This document shows, one piece after another, positions 34,580-43,737 of a stretch of DNA of 64,000 nucleotides. This DNA is from Stenotrophomonas sp. WZN-1. Lineage in GTDB: Bacteria; Pseudomonadota; Gammaproteobacteria; Xanthomonadales; Xanthomonadaceae. Every line of letters begins with the position of its first letter. Within the stretch, counting starts at the first letter, position 1. The stretch spans positions 248,001 to 312,000 of the forward strand of contig NZ_CP021768.1 in assembly GCF_002192255.1 (NCBI RefSeq), given 5' to 3'. The position numbers and the translations under genes were made by a program. Below the pieces are notes generated by a model. That model saw only the letters and a list, made by a program, of their open reading frames with translations. It ran no database searches and was not told where the DNA came from.

Positions 34580-35734
34580 ATGACGAGAAAAATCATCGAC
34601 CTCGATTCCGTTCAACCGAACGGAATGCGGGGTGAAACCCAGCGCCCGGCGTTCACCAAGATCAACGACAACTTCGCCGAAGTGTATGGGGCGCTGGATG
34701 GCGTGACCGCGATCGGGAAGCGTGTGGATTCACTGGAAAGCGCTTTGCAGAGCGTGGTTCCAGGCAGGAACCGCCTGATCAACGGCAACTTCGATTTCTG
34801 GCAGCGGGGCACCACCGGCACCACCCAGGGGGGAGAGATCTATGTAGCCGATCGCTGGACCGTGGCAGCGCTGGGCTGCACGCATACCGTCAATCGCGGC
34901 GGCAATCTGCCAGCTGGCGGTGCCGCTCCGGAATCGCGCCGTTTCCTCAACAGCGTTGTCTCCAAGACCAGTGCAGGTAGCAGCGCCTACGTCGCACAGA
35001 AGGTCGAGAGCGCGGCGACGCTGTCCGACGGCGACGTGACGGTTTCCGGCTTCGCCTATGGCCCGCCAGGAAAACGCATCGGCGTTCGTCTCATCCAGCA
35101 CTTTGGCACCGGTGGTTCGCCGTCCGCCGCAGTCAGCGTGGAGCTGGGAACCGTAGCGGTCACCGCCACGTCCTGGACCTATTTCCAGCTCAGTGCGCGA
35201 CTGCCATCGGTGAAGGGGAAGACGCTGGGCAGCAATGCCGACAGCGATTTCCTGTGGCTGGTGGTGGATCTGTGCGCGGATGCCTATGGCGGTGTCATCT
35301 CCGGGCAGAACGGAGAGTTCGGTATTGCGATGATGCAGCTGGAGCGCGGCAACCGGGCAACGGCATTCGACCTGCGCCCGCTGGCCCACGAGCTGCAGCT
35401 GTGCCAGCGCTACTACGAAAAGTCCTATGACAATGACGTCGTTCCTGGAACTCCGACCAACAGCGGTCGTTACAGTTGGGGCAACTCGGCTGCGAGCGGC
35501 GCAACCAGCTACCTGTCGGTGCCATTCAAGACGTGCAAGCGAGTGACGCCGGTGATTGTCGTCAGGCCCAACAACAATGTGGTCGAGCCCGGATATGTCA
35601 ATCAGGACGACAGCAGCCGAACGCCCGCATCGGTTCCCACGATCGCGACGAACGTCTTCGAAGTGGCCTGGGGCAATTCTCCCGGGCGTTGGGGTGGCTG
35701 GTTCCACTGGACGGCGGATGCAGAGATTTACTGA
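34580..35734 (+). CDS. Tail fibre paralogue 3
   Basis: A 384-residue paralogue. The ATG at 34580 (AGGA 9 bases upstream) gives the family start TRKIIDLDSVQPNGMRGETQ; an ATG 27 bases earlier is less likely. It has GRNRLINGNFDFWQRGTTG, FGTGGSPSAAVSVELG, LQLCQRYYEKSYD and an end (WGNSPGRWGGWFHWTADAEIY) that matches paralogue 2. The two are probably a recent duplication with divergence in between. Confidence 0.75.
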   Translation: MTRKIIDLDSVQPNGMRGETQRPAFTKINDNFAEVYGALDGVTAIGKRVDSLESALQSVVPGRNRLINGNFDFWQRGTTGTTQGGEIYVADRWTVAALGCTHTVNRGGNLPAGGAAPESRRFLNSVVSKTSAGSSAYVAQKVESAATLSDGDVTVSGFAYGPPGKRIGVRLIQHFGTGGSPSAAVSVELGTVAVTATSWTYFQLSARLPSVKGKTLGSNADSDFLWLVVDLCADAYGGVISGQNGEFGIAMMQLERGNRATAFDLRPLAHELQLCQRYYEKSYDNDVVPGTPTNSGRYSWGNSAASGATSYLSVPFKTCKRVTPVIVVRPNNNVVEPGYVNQDDSSRTPASVPTIATNVFEVAWGNSPGRWGGWFHWTADAEIY

Positions 35735-35818
35735 GTATCAGGTATGGCGTTCCGCCGTCTTTTTCAGGCGTGGCAACGACCTGTCCCTGGGCTTTGCTGA
35801 TTCGGAATGGAAGGCTAA

Positions 35819-36955
35819 ATGAGCAGAAAGATAATCGACCTCGATACCGTTCAGGCGAACGGTAAGCGGGGTGAAACACAGCGCCCGGCATTCACCAAGA
35901 TCAACGACAACTTCGCCGAAGTGTATGGCGGGTTGGATGCCGTGCAGACTGCGGTGGATGGGTTGGATGGCCGAATGACTGGCCGCAACTGCCTGATCAA
36001 CGGCGACTTCCGCCTTTGGCAGCGTGGTGCAGTGTTTCCTGCATCCGTGGGCACTCGCTACATCGCTGACCGCTGGCAAGCCAATGCCACCGGCACCAAG
36101 CTGGCCGTCACACGCGAGGATGTGCCTGCAGGCGGCGGCCAGGGAGGGCGCCTGCTGGCCGGATCACGCCACCTGCTCCGGCTGGATGTGCAGAGCGTGG
36201 CCAGTGCCGGCAATATGGCACTGGTCCAACAGCGTATCGAGGACGTCCGGACCCTGGCCGGGCGCACTGTGACCATCAGCTTCAAGGCACGCGCCTCGGT
36301 GGATGACTTCCGCATCGGGGTGGAGCTGCAGCAGTCTTACGGAACGGGCGGGTCCACCGCGCGCGACAGCATCGGCGCCTCGGTCGTACTCGATACCCTG
36401 TGGCGATGGCACCAGGTCACCGTGGATGTTCCCGGCCTTGCCGGCAGGACGCTGGGCCCGGACAGCTACCTGCAACTGAGCTTCTGGCTGGATGCCGGTG
36501 CCGATTTCGGCGGGCGGGCGTTCGCCGCCGGGCAGAAGAGCGGCAGCGTGCAACTGGCCGAAGTGCAGATCGAAGAAGGCGACACCGCCACCGACTTCGA
36601 TCGCCGGCCTGAAGCACTGGAGCTGTTGCTGTGCCAGCGCTACTACGAGACGTTGGATGTGAACCGGATCCTGGGCATCACCTACACCGCCAACGGTGAC
36701 ACGCGCGCGTGCATTCCGTTCAAGGTACGCAAGCGCGTGGCGCCCAGGGTCACCTCGCCCTCTGCCGCGCTCAACCTGGTCGGCTTCGGCTCCGAAGGTA
36801 GCCTCATCAACTTCAACGGTGGCGATCCGGGCTGGCAGTCCACCGTGGACGCGGCCGTGCTGTCCACGATGTCCAACAACATGCAGCAGTGGGGTGCGGT
36901 GGTGGTGTGGTCGACCACCTCACAGGTGCTGGTGCAGGCCGATGCGGAGCTCTGA
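35819..36955 (+). CDS. Tail fibre paralogue 4
   Basis: A 378-residue paralogue with start SRKIIDLDTVQANGKRGETQ, PAFTKINDNFAEVYGGLDAV, GRNCLINGDFRLWQRGAVF, YGTGGSTARDSIGAS, LLLCQRYYETLDV and a distinct C-terminal part ending STTSQVLVQADAEL. The first 110 bases are near-identical at DNA level to paralogues 2 and 3, while the body differs, as expected if fibre ends change by recombination. Confidence 0.75.
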   Translation: MSRKIIDLDTVQANGKRGETQRPAFTKINDNFAEVYGGLDAVQTAVDGLDGRMTGRNCLINGDFRLWQRGAVFPASVGTRYIADRWQANATGTKLAVTREDVPAGGGQGGRLLAGSRHLLRLDVQSVASAGNMALVQQRIEDVRTLAGRTVTISFKARASVDDFRIGVELQQSYGTGGSTARDSIGASVVLDTLWRWHQVTVDVPGLAGRTLGPDSYLQLSFWLDAGADFGGRAFAAGQKSGSVQLAEVQIEEGDTATDFDRRPEALELLLCQRYYETLDVNRILGITYTANGDTRACIPFKVRKRVAPRVTSPSAALNLVGFGSEGSLINFNGGDPGWQSTVDAAVLSTMSNNMQQWGAVVVWSTTSQVLVQADAEL

Positions 36956-36958
36956 GCC

Positions 36959-37111
36959 ATGACAATCACGCCTCCGCAGGCGTCAAAGCACGCCTGCTTC
37001 ACGACCACTACGTCGCTGCGCCCGGGCCACCACGTCATCGTACCGCGCGGCCAGGAGCGGTATCCCGTACCACCCCCTCTTCCCATTGCCGCACAGGAGC
37101 ACACCCCATGA
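36959..37111 (+). CDS. Possible 50-residue protein between fibre 4 and L
   Basis: An open frame of 50 codons starts 3 bases after the fibre-4 stop and ends in an ATGA overlap with the L gene, as expected for coupled genes. The product (MTITPPQASKHACFTTTTSL...) is Thr/Pro rich with no known motif. No clear ribosome site precedes it and codon use is only weakly gene-like, so it may be a spurious frame. Confidence 0.3.
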   Translation: MTITPPQASKHACFTTTTSLRPGHHVIVPRGQERYPVPPPLPIAAQEHTP

Positions 37112-37803
37112 TCACCGCCGATGCCCAGCAGCTTGAGCCGGGTGGCCGCATCACCGTCTACGAGCTCGACGCCAGCAGTTTCGGCGCCGACAAGCTGTTC
37201 TTCCACGCACACCTGCAGAGCGGCCTCGTCTGGTGGCAGGGCCAGGAATATGGCCCCTGGCCGATCGAGGCCAGCGGCTTCGAACGTACCAGCGACCAGC
37301 CACCGAATCCGCGCCTGCGCGTGAGCAACATCGATGGCCGCATCACCGCCATGTGCCTGTTGTTCGACGACCTGGTCGGGGCCCGCATCATCCGCCGGCA
37401 GACGCTGGCCAAGTACCTGGATGCCGCCAACTTCGAGGAAGGCAATCCCAGCGCGGATCCTGCCGAGCATTTCCCCGACGAAGTCTGGTTCATCGAGCGC
37501 AAGATCGGCGAAGACAAGCAGATGGTCGAGTTCGAGCTGACCACCGCGATCGATCTCAATGGCCAGCAGTTGCCGGGCAGGCAGATCATCGCCGGCATGT
37601 GTGGCTGGCTGGTGCGTGGCGGCTATCGCGGCGCGTACTGCGGCTACAACGGTCCGGCGGTGGCCGACAGCGACGACGTCGCTACCGACGACCCGGCACG
37701 TGATCAATGCGGTGGCCGGGTACGCAGCTGCAAGCTGCGCTTCGGCCAGGACAAGCCGCTGCCCTATGGCGGCTTCCCCGCCGCGGGTCTGTTGCGCTCC
37801 TGA
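37108..37803 (+). CDS. Minor tail protein L-like, Fe-S cluster type
   Basis: A 231-residue protein against 232 for lambda gpL. LVWWQGQEYGPWPIEASGFERT, NPRLRVSNIDGRITAM, FEEGNPSADPAEHFPDEVWFIERK and GAYCGYNGPAVADSDDVATDD align with gpL. Four Cys in the C-terminal quarter (MCGW, YCGY, QCGG, SCKL) match those that bind a [4Fe-4S] cluster in gpL. CAGGAG precedes the ATG. Confidence 0.92.
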   Translation: MITADAQQLEPGGRITVYELDASSFGADKLFFHAHLQSGLVWWQGQEYGPWPIEASGFERTSDQPPNPRLRVSNIDGRITAMCLLFDDLVGARIIRRQTLAKYLDAANFEEGNPSADPAEHFPDEVWFIERKIGEDKQMVEFELTTAIDLNGQQLPGRQIIAGMCGWLVRGGYRGAYCGYNGPAVADSDDVATDDPARDQCGGRVRSCKLRFGQDKPLPYGGFPAAGLLRS

Positions 37804-37865
37804 TCGATCCCTTCCCGATTCCACTTTCCAGGCCCGCCCGCGCGGGCCTTTTTCATGGGTGAAAC

Positions 37866-38606
37866 ATGCAACCGACAACCCTGCAGGCCATCCAGGCGCA
37901 CGCCGTGGCCGAGTACCCGCGCGAATGCTGCGGGCTGATCGTGGCCGTTGAAGGCCACGAACGCTATCTTCCTTGCCGCAACGTGGCCGCCATGCCCAGC
38001 GAGCATTTCCGTCTGCCGGCCGAGGACTATGCCGTGGCCGAGGACAAGGGCGAGGTGCTGGCCCTGGTGCACAGCCACCCCGATGCCGCCGCGACGCCGT
38101 CCGACGCCGATCGGGTCATGTGCGAGCGCAGCGGGCTGACCTGGCACATCGTCAGCGTCGGCCAGGTAACCGGCGAGCCACCGCTGTGCGGTGATCTGCA
38201 GACCCTGCATCCCTCTGGCTACATGGCACCGTTGGTCGGTCGTCAGTTCGCCCATGGTGTGCTGGACTGCTACAGCCTGGTCCGCGATTTCCACGCACGC
38301 GAACTGGGCATCCGGCTGTCCGAGTACGAACGCCAGGATGACTGGTGGAGCCATGGCCAGGACCTGTACAGCCTTGAACGGCTGCACGCCGAGGGCTTCG
38401 ACCTGATCGAGGGCGAACCGCAGCGGGGCGACATGATCCTGATGCAGATCCGCTCGCCGGTTACCAACCACGCAGGCATCTACCTCGGCGACGGGCAGAT
38501 GCTGCATCACCTGCATGGCCGCCTGTCCGAGACCGTGCCCTACGGCGGCATGTGGGCCGAGCGCACCCGTTGCATCGTCCGCCATCGCGAGGTGCGCCAT
38601 GACTGA
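37866..38606 (+). CDS. Tail tip protein K-like: JAMM peptidase plus NlpC/P60
   Basis: A 246-residue two-domain protein in the place of lambda gpK. The N-terminal MPN/JAMM domain is complete: E20 (YPRECCG), H69, H71, S79 and D82 (HSHPDAAATPSDAD). The C-terminal NlpC/P60 domain has Cys133 (VLDCYSLVRDF) and His200 (NHAGIYLGD). It should help open the peptidoglycan or process tip proteins. Its stop lies inside the next gene (8-base overlap). Confidence 0.93.
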   Translation: MQPTTLQAIQAHAVAEYPRECCGLIVAVEGHERYLPCRNVAAMPSEHFRLPAEDYAVAEDKGEVLALVHSHPDAAATPSDADRVMCERSGLTWHIVSVGQVTGEPPLCGDLQTLHPSGYMAPLVGRQFAHGVLDCYSLVRDFHARELGIRLSEYERQDDWWSHGQDLYSLERLHAEGFDLIEGEPQRGDMILMQIRSPVTNHAGIYLGDGQMLHHLHGRLSETVPYGGMWAERTRCIVRHREVRHD

Positions 38607-39201
38607 CCGTCTTCGTACGATCCGCCTGTACGGCAAGCTGGGTGCCCGCTTCGGGCGCAGGTTCCGGCTGGCGGTGAACAGCCCGGCCGAGGCCGTGCAT
38701 GCGCTATGCACGATGCTGCCGGGGTTCCAGCAGTACCTGATGGGTGCCAAAGCCAAGGGCATGGAATTTGCCGTGTTCAATGGCCGGCAGAACCTGTCGC
38801 GGGATCAGCTGCACGATCCGCCAGGGCAGGATGACATCCGCATCGCGCCGGTGATGGTGGGTAGCAAGCGAGGAGGCGTGCTGCAGACGATCATGGGCGT
38901 TGTACTGATTGTCATCGGAGCGGTCATGAATGCGTACGCACCAGGGAGTGGCGCGGGAGTCATGACGTCGGGCATTGGCATGGTCGCTGGCGGGGTCGTG
39001 CAGATGCTCTCCCCCCAGCCAAAAGGCCTGGGCGCCAAAGACACACCCGAAAACGCGCCCAGCTACAGCATGAACGGCACCGTCAACACGCAGGCGCAGG
39101 GCAACCCCGTACCGGTCGCTTATGGCGGCCATGACAGCAAGGGCATGTTCATCGGCTCGGCCGTGATCAGCGGCGGCATCCTGGCGGAGGACCAGTTTTG
39201 A
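38599..39201 (+). CDS. Tail assembly protein I-like
   Basis: A 200-residue protein with an N-terminal ubiquitin-like part (RTIRLYGKLGARFGRRFRLAVNSPAEAVHALCTMLPGF), a central hydrophobic Gly-rich helix pair (GVLQTIMGVVLIVIGAVMNAYAPGSGAG) and a C-terminal SYSMNGTVNTQAQGNPVPVAYG segment, as in lambda gpI. Start at 38599 overlaps K; its end overlaps J by 4 bases. Confidence 0.9.
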   Translation: MTDRLRTIRLYGKLGARFGRRFRLAVNSPAEAVHALCTMLPGFQQYLMGAKAKGMEFAVFNGRQNLSRDQLHDPPGQDDIRIAPVMVGSKRGGVLQTIMGVVLIVIGAVMNAYAPGSGAGVMTSGIGMVAGGVVQMLSPQPKGLGAKDTPENAPSYSMNGTVNTQAQGNPVPVAYGGHDSKGMFIGSAVISGGILAEDQF

Positions 39202-42200
39202 ACCAGATCACTCATTCCACGCCGCGCACGCGCGGTGCAGCCGCGCCCGTACTGGTGGGCGCCAAGAAGGGCGCGAGCAACGCCCGAACCCCGGTCGAAA
39301 CCGCCGACAGCCTGCACTCGATGGCGGTGGCCCGCATCATCGACCTCGCCAGCGAAGGCGAGATCCGCGGCCTGGTCGCCGGCAAGCAGTCGATCTACCT
39401 GGACCAGGTGCCGATCGAGAATCCGGACGGCACGCTGAACTTCTCCGGCGTGGACGTGCAGACGCGTTCCGGCACCCAGGACCAGGAGCACATCAGCGGC
39501 TTCCCGTCCATCGAGAACGAAGTCGGTGTCAATGTCGAGCTGCGCAGCGATGCGCCGGTGGTACGCACCGTATCCGGTGCCGACCTGTCGGCCGTCCGTA
39601 TCCGCTTCGCGGTGCCGGCGTTGCAGAAAACCAACACCGAGAACGGTGACACCGAAGGCTACCGGATCATGTATGCGGTGGATCTTTCCACCGATGGTGG
39701 CCCGTTCAGCACGGTGCTGACCGATGCCTTCAGTGGCAAGACCACCAGCCAGTACGAGCGCAGCCGCCGCATCGATCTGCCTGCCGGCAGCCAGTGGCAG
39801 GTGCGCATCCGCCGGCTGACCGCCAACGCCAACAGCAGCACCATCGCCGATACCATCAACGTGCTGTCGATGACCGAGATCATCGATGCCAAGCTGCGCT
39901 ATCCGAACTGTGCGCTGGCGGCGGTGCAGGTCGACGCCAGCCAATTCCAGAACATCCCCACCCGGTCCTACCAGCTGTGGGGGCGCATCGTGCGCATCCC
40001 CTCCAACTACGATCCGCTCAGCCGTCTCTACAGCGGCGTGTGGGACGGTACCTTCAAGAGCGGGTGGACCAACAACCCGGCCTGGGTGTTCTTCGACATC
40101 GTCACCAACGATCGCTTCGGCCTGGGTCATCGTGTTCCGCTGGACTGGGTGGACAAGTGGCGGCTGTACCAGATCGCGCGCTACTGCGATGAACTGGTCA
40201 GCGATGGCCAGGGCGGCAAGGAGCCGCGCTTCACCTGCAGCCTGTATCTGCAGACCCGCGCCGAGGCCTATCGCGTGCTGCAGGACATCGCCACCATGTT
40301 CCGCGGCATCAGCTTCTATGCGGCGGGGCAGGTGATGGCCTCGGCCGACATGCCCAAGGACCCGGTGCTGACCTACAGCCAGGCCAACGTCATCGAAGGC
40401 CGCTTCCACTATGCCGGCAGCAGCCGCACGGCGCGGCACACGGTGGCCCTGGTGTCGTGGATCGATCCGGATGACTTCGGCCGGCAGAAGGTCGAAGTGG
40501 TACAGCACCTGCCCGGCGTGGCCCGCTACGGCATCAACCAGACCGAAGTGACGGCGGTGGGCTGCCACTCGCGTTCGCAGGCGCAGCGCGTGGGCAACCA
40601 CATTCTGCATACCGAGATGCTGGAAACGGAAACCATCAGCTTCTCGGTGGGCCTGGACGCGCTGGGCTGCATGCCTGGTGACGTGATCCAGGTGGCCGAC
40701 CCGAACCGCGCCGGCCGCCGCAATGCGGGACGCATCCGCAGTGCGGGTACGCGCAGCCTGGTGCTGGATCGCGTGCCGGAACAGGTCGCTGCCGGTGACA
40801 CCCTGCGCGCCACCCTGCCCAGCGGGCAGACCGAAGCACGCACGGTGCAGTCGGTGGACGGCGAGACAGTCACGGTCACCGCGCCGTGGTCGGCGGTGCC
40901 GGTGGCGCAGTCGGTCTGGGCGCTGGAATCGCCTGAGCTGGCCCTGCAGCACTATCGCGTGCTGTCGGTCAGCGAAGGCGAGGATCTGACCTATCAGATC
41001 ACCGCGCTCAAGCACGTGCCGGGCAAGTACGCCGCCATCGACGACGGCACGCGCCTGGAGCAGCCGCCGATCAGCATCATTCCGCCCAGCGTGCAGCCGG
41101 CACCGGCCAACGTGCGGATGGCCTCGCATGTGGTGGTGGACCAGGGCATCGCCACCTCCGTGCTCACCATCGAGTGGGATGCCGCAGACAAGGCGATCGG
41201 CTATGACGTGGAATGGCGCCGTGGTGATCTCAACTGGGTCCGCGCCGGTCGCGTCGGGACGCAGAGCCTGGAGGTGCGGGGCGTTTACGCGGGCGAGTAT
41301 CTGGCCCGGGTACGCGCGGTCAATGCGCTGGGCGCGGTATCGCAGCCGACGCTCAGTGTGCTCACCACCATTGAAGGCAAGACGACGCCGCCGCCGGCAT
41401 TGACCTCGCTGACCGCGCGCAGCCGCGTGTTCGGCATCGAGCTGGCCTGGCAGTTCCCGGCAGGCGCCACGGATACCGAGCGCACGGAGCTCTGGTACAG
41501 CACCAGCCCGGATCGCTCGGCCGCCATCAAGCTCGGCGACTTCGCCTATCCACAGTCGCGGCACCAGATGAATGGTCTCGCAGCTGGCGCACGCTTCTGG
41601 TTCTGGGGGCGCCTGGTTGATCGCAGCGGCAACGTGGGTCCGTGGCATCCGGTGGAGGCGGGTGTTCTGGGCGAGTCCAGCAGCAACCCATCGGACTACG
41701 ATGCCTATTTCGCCGGCCGCATCAACGAAAGCGCGCTGGGCCAACAGCTGAAGGGCAAGATCGAGCGCGTCACCGAAGTGCTGCCGCTGGTCTGGGATGC
41801 CGCGGCAACCTACACCCCGGGCCAGACCGTCATCCACGATGGCCGGATCTGGAGCTGGCAGGGCACTGCCGCAGGCAATGAAACGCCGCCGGGCAGCCAC
41901 TGGAAGAACATCGGCGACGCCGTCGCCGAGGCGGGCGCCATCGTCGGCCGTGTTGATCAGCTGGAACTGGACGTTACCGACGTCGATGGCAAGGTGGCCG
42001 CGCAGGGGCAGAAGGTCGATGGCCTGTTCGCGCAGGTCAGCGACCACACCGCCGGTGAGGAGGACTACAACGTCGGCGAGAACGACGTCAGCGCCGGTGC
42101 CATCACCGTCTACAGCGTGATGGCCGAGAAGGACGCGGCACTGGCCAGGCGTGTGGACACGGTCGAAGCCTCCATCGAGGGTGTTCCAGGCAAGATCGAA

Positions 42201-42686
42201 GGGGTCAGTGCCGCGGTCCAGCAGGTCTCGCAGGCCGTGGTGAACCTGGATGGCAAGGTCAGCGCAACCTATACGGTCAAGGCGCAGATCAGCAGTGCCG
42301 GGCAGATCTACATGGCCGGCATGGGTCTGGGCGTGGAGCAGCAGCCGGATGGCAGCTACCAGAGCCAGATCCTGATGCAGGCCGATCGCTTCGCGCTGTT
42401 CAACACCAACAGTGGCCAAGTCAGCGCGCCCTTCGTGGTGCAGGGCGGGCAGACCTTCATCAGCCAGGCACTGATCGGCAACGGCTGGATCCAGAACGCG
42501 ATGATCGGCGATGTGATCCAGTCCAACGCGGTCGGTGCCGGCGGGCAGCCTCGCTGGAGGCTCGACAAGAACGGCACGCTGACGATGAACGGCCCCGAGA
42601 ACGGCGGCCGCCTGACCATCAATGACAGTGTCATCCACGTTTACGACAGCAACGGCCGCGTCCGCGTCCGCATGGGGATCTGGTAA
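39198..42686 (+). CDS. Tip attachment / host specificity protein J-like
   Basis: A 1162-residue central tip protein close to lambda gpJ (1132). Residues 1-600 carry the hub region (SLHSMAVARIIDLASEGEIRGLVAG..., GVWDGTFKSGWTNNPAWVFFDIVTNDRFGLGHRV), then fibronectin-III-like modules (about 640-800), a short YTPGQTVIHDGRIWSWQGTAAGNETPPGSHW module resembling chitin-binding type 3 domains, a coiled region and a beta-rich C-terminus. It probably contacts the target cell surface together with the four fibres. Confidence 0.93.
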   Translation: MNQITHSTPRTRGAAAPVLVGAKKGASNARTPVETADSLHSMAVARIIDLASEGEIRGLVAGKQSIYLDQVPIENPDGTLNFSGVDVQTRSGTQDQEHISGFPSIENEVGVNVELRSDAPVVRTVSGADLSAVRIRFAVPALQKTNTENGDTEGYRIMYAVDLSTDGGPFSTVLTDAFSGKTTSQYERSRRIDLPAGSQWQVRIRRLTANANSSTIADTINVLSMTEIIDAKLRYPNCALAAVQVDASQFQNIPTRSYQLWGRIVRIPSNYDPLSRLYSGVWDGTFKSGWTNNPAWVFFDIVTNDRFGLGHRVPLDWVDKWRLYQIARYCDELVSDGQGGKEPRFTCSLYLQTRAEAYRVLQDIATMFRGISFYAAGQVMASADMPKDPVLTYSQANVIEGRFHYAGSSRTARHTVALVSWIDPDDFGRQKVEVVQHLPGVARYGINQTEVTAVGCHSRSQAQRVGNHILHTEMLETETISFSVGLDALGCMPGDVIQVADPNRAGRRNAGRIRSAGTRSLVLDRVPEQVAAGDTLRATLPSGQTEARTVQSVDGETVTVTAPWSAVPVAQSVWALESPELALQHYRVLSVSEGEDLTYQITALKHVPGKYAAIDDGTRLEQPPISIIPPSVQPAPANVRMASHVVVDQGIATSVLTIEWDAADKAIGYDVEWRRGDLNWVRAGRVGTQSLEVRGVYAGEYLARVRAVNALGAVSQPTLSVLTTIEGKTTPPPALTSLTARSRVFGIELAWQFPAGATDTERTELWYSTSPDRSAAIKLGDFAYPQSRHQMNGLAAGARFWFWGRLVDRSGNVGPWHPVEAGVLGESSSNPSDYDAYFAGRINESALGQQLKGKIERVTEVLPLVWDAAATYTPGQTVIHDGRIWSWQGTAAGNETPPGSHWKNIGDAVAEAGAIVGRVDQLELDVTDVDGKVAAQGQKVDGLFAQVSDHTAGEEDYNVGENDVSAGAITVYSVMAEKDAALARRVDTVEASIEGVPGKIEGVSAAVQQVSQAVVNLDGKVSATYTVKAQISSAGQIYMAGMGLGVEQQPDGSYQSQILMQADRFALFNTNSGQVSAPFVVQGGQTFISQALIGNGWIQNAMIGDVIQSNAVGAGGQPRWRLDKNGTLTMNGPENGGRLTINDSVIHVYDSNGRVRVRMGIW

Positions 42687-43015
42687 TGGCAACCGGTATG
42701 CAGATATTCGGCCCGGACGGGCAGATGTGGTTCGACACCAATGATCGTGCCGGCAAGGTGATGGGTGAGATGCACGTCAGCACCCGAGACAGCATCTATG
42801 TGGGCATGGCGGGCATGGGGCAGCCATTCGCGATCCTGCCAAGCACCTTATGGGACAGCTGGCAGGACATGAATGGGAACCAGTTCTCCGCGCCAAACAT
42901 GGCATCCATGTCCTTCAACAAACCAGGCGCCGCCGAAGGCGACTACCTCACACTCAACTTCACGTTCATGACGACGACCAACCCCAACGCCTATGTCTTC
43001 TACGGGAGTTTCTGA
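42686..43015 (+). CDS. Small tail-tip protein, unknown
   Basis: A 109-residue protein (MATGMQIFGPDGQMWFDTNDRAGKVMGEM...) of the type often found after gpJ in lambda-like phages and tailocins. Beta-rich, no Cys. Its ATG overlaps the J stop and its stop overlaps the next start. Role unknown. Confidence 0.7.
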   Translation: MATGMQIFGPDGQMWFDTNDRAGKVMGEMHVSTRDSIYVGMAGMGQPFAILPSTLWDSWQDMNGNQFSAPNMASMSFNKPGAAEGDYLTLNFTFMTTTNPNAYVFYGSF

Positions 43016-43725
43016 TGACCGTCGGCCTTGAAGTCACCAACGACAGCGGTATCCCCGTTCTGGTCAACGCACGCGCCCTTGCCTTCTTCGCGGCAGGCAA
43101 GGGGGTGGAGACCATCGGTAGCAACACTTCGCCGTTGGGCCAGAACGGTTCGGTCGGCCTGCCGGCGCAGAGCGTGCCCTACCTGGTGTTCATCCGCTGC
43201 AATGGCGGCTCCACGCGGATCTCCACCGGCACTGCAGGTTTCAGCTGGAACATGGCCCAGGGCACCACCAGTTTTGAATGGTGGGCATGGGGACATGCGG
43301 TTCCCAGCAACAACACCGGCATGCAGGTCTACAACGCCGACGGTTCGCTGCAGTGGGACATGAGCAGCCGTCCACTGCGCATGGCGGGCCTGGTCGATAA
43401 GACCGGTGCCCGGCCACCACTCCCCAGCGAGATGTCCAACGAGAACATCCTCACCGGTGACCTGATCAACGGCCCAGGCGAAAATCTTGCCTACCTGCTG
43501 TCAGACATCGGTCTCTGCCACGATGTCTACGCGATGCCCAGCGGCAACCCCACCATCCGTACCAACATGCGCTATGCGGCAGCCATCAGTACGCCGAATG
43601 CATCGCAGATGCGTGTCAACTTCACCCGGCAAGCTGCCAATCGCCAGCGTTCCCTCAGTGGAGCGTCCTACCAGACGTTCGCTTCGCGCCTGCCAAGCTT
43701 CGTCCTTGCGGCTTACACCTACTGA
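43015..43725 (+). CDS. Tail-tip associated protein, unknown
   Basis: A 236-residue beta-rich protein beginning TVGLEVTNDSGIPVLVNARALAFFAAGKG. I do not recognise a family. It is the last gene of the cluster, coupled to the 109-residue gene by a TGATG overlap, and is followed by a strong hairpin. An open frame upstream of 43015 is only the antiphase of the preceding gene. Confidence 0.7.
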   Translation: MTVGLEVTNDSGIPVLVNARALAFFAAGKGVETIGSNTSPLGQNGSVGLPAQSVPYLVFIRCNGGSTRISTGTAGFSWNMAQGTTSFEWWAWGHAVPSNNTGMQVYNADGSLQWDMSSRPLRMAGLVDKTGARPPLPSEMSNENILTGDLINGPGENLAYLLSDIGLCHDVYAMPSGNPTIRTNMRYAAAISTPNASQMRVNFTRQAANRQRSLSGASYQTFASRLPSFVLAAYTY

Positions 43726-43737
43726 GTGGGGGTTGCC

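Noticed and set aside
39120..42692. 1190-codon open frame antisense to the J gene
   Set aside because: Same cause: antiphase of a long GC-rich gene. J is supported by homology and by overlapping neighbours.
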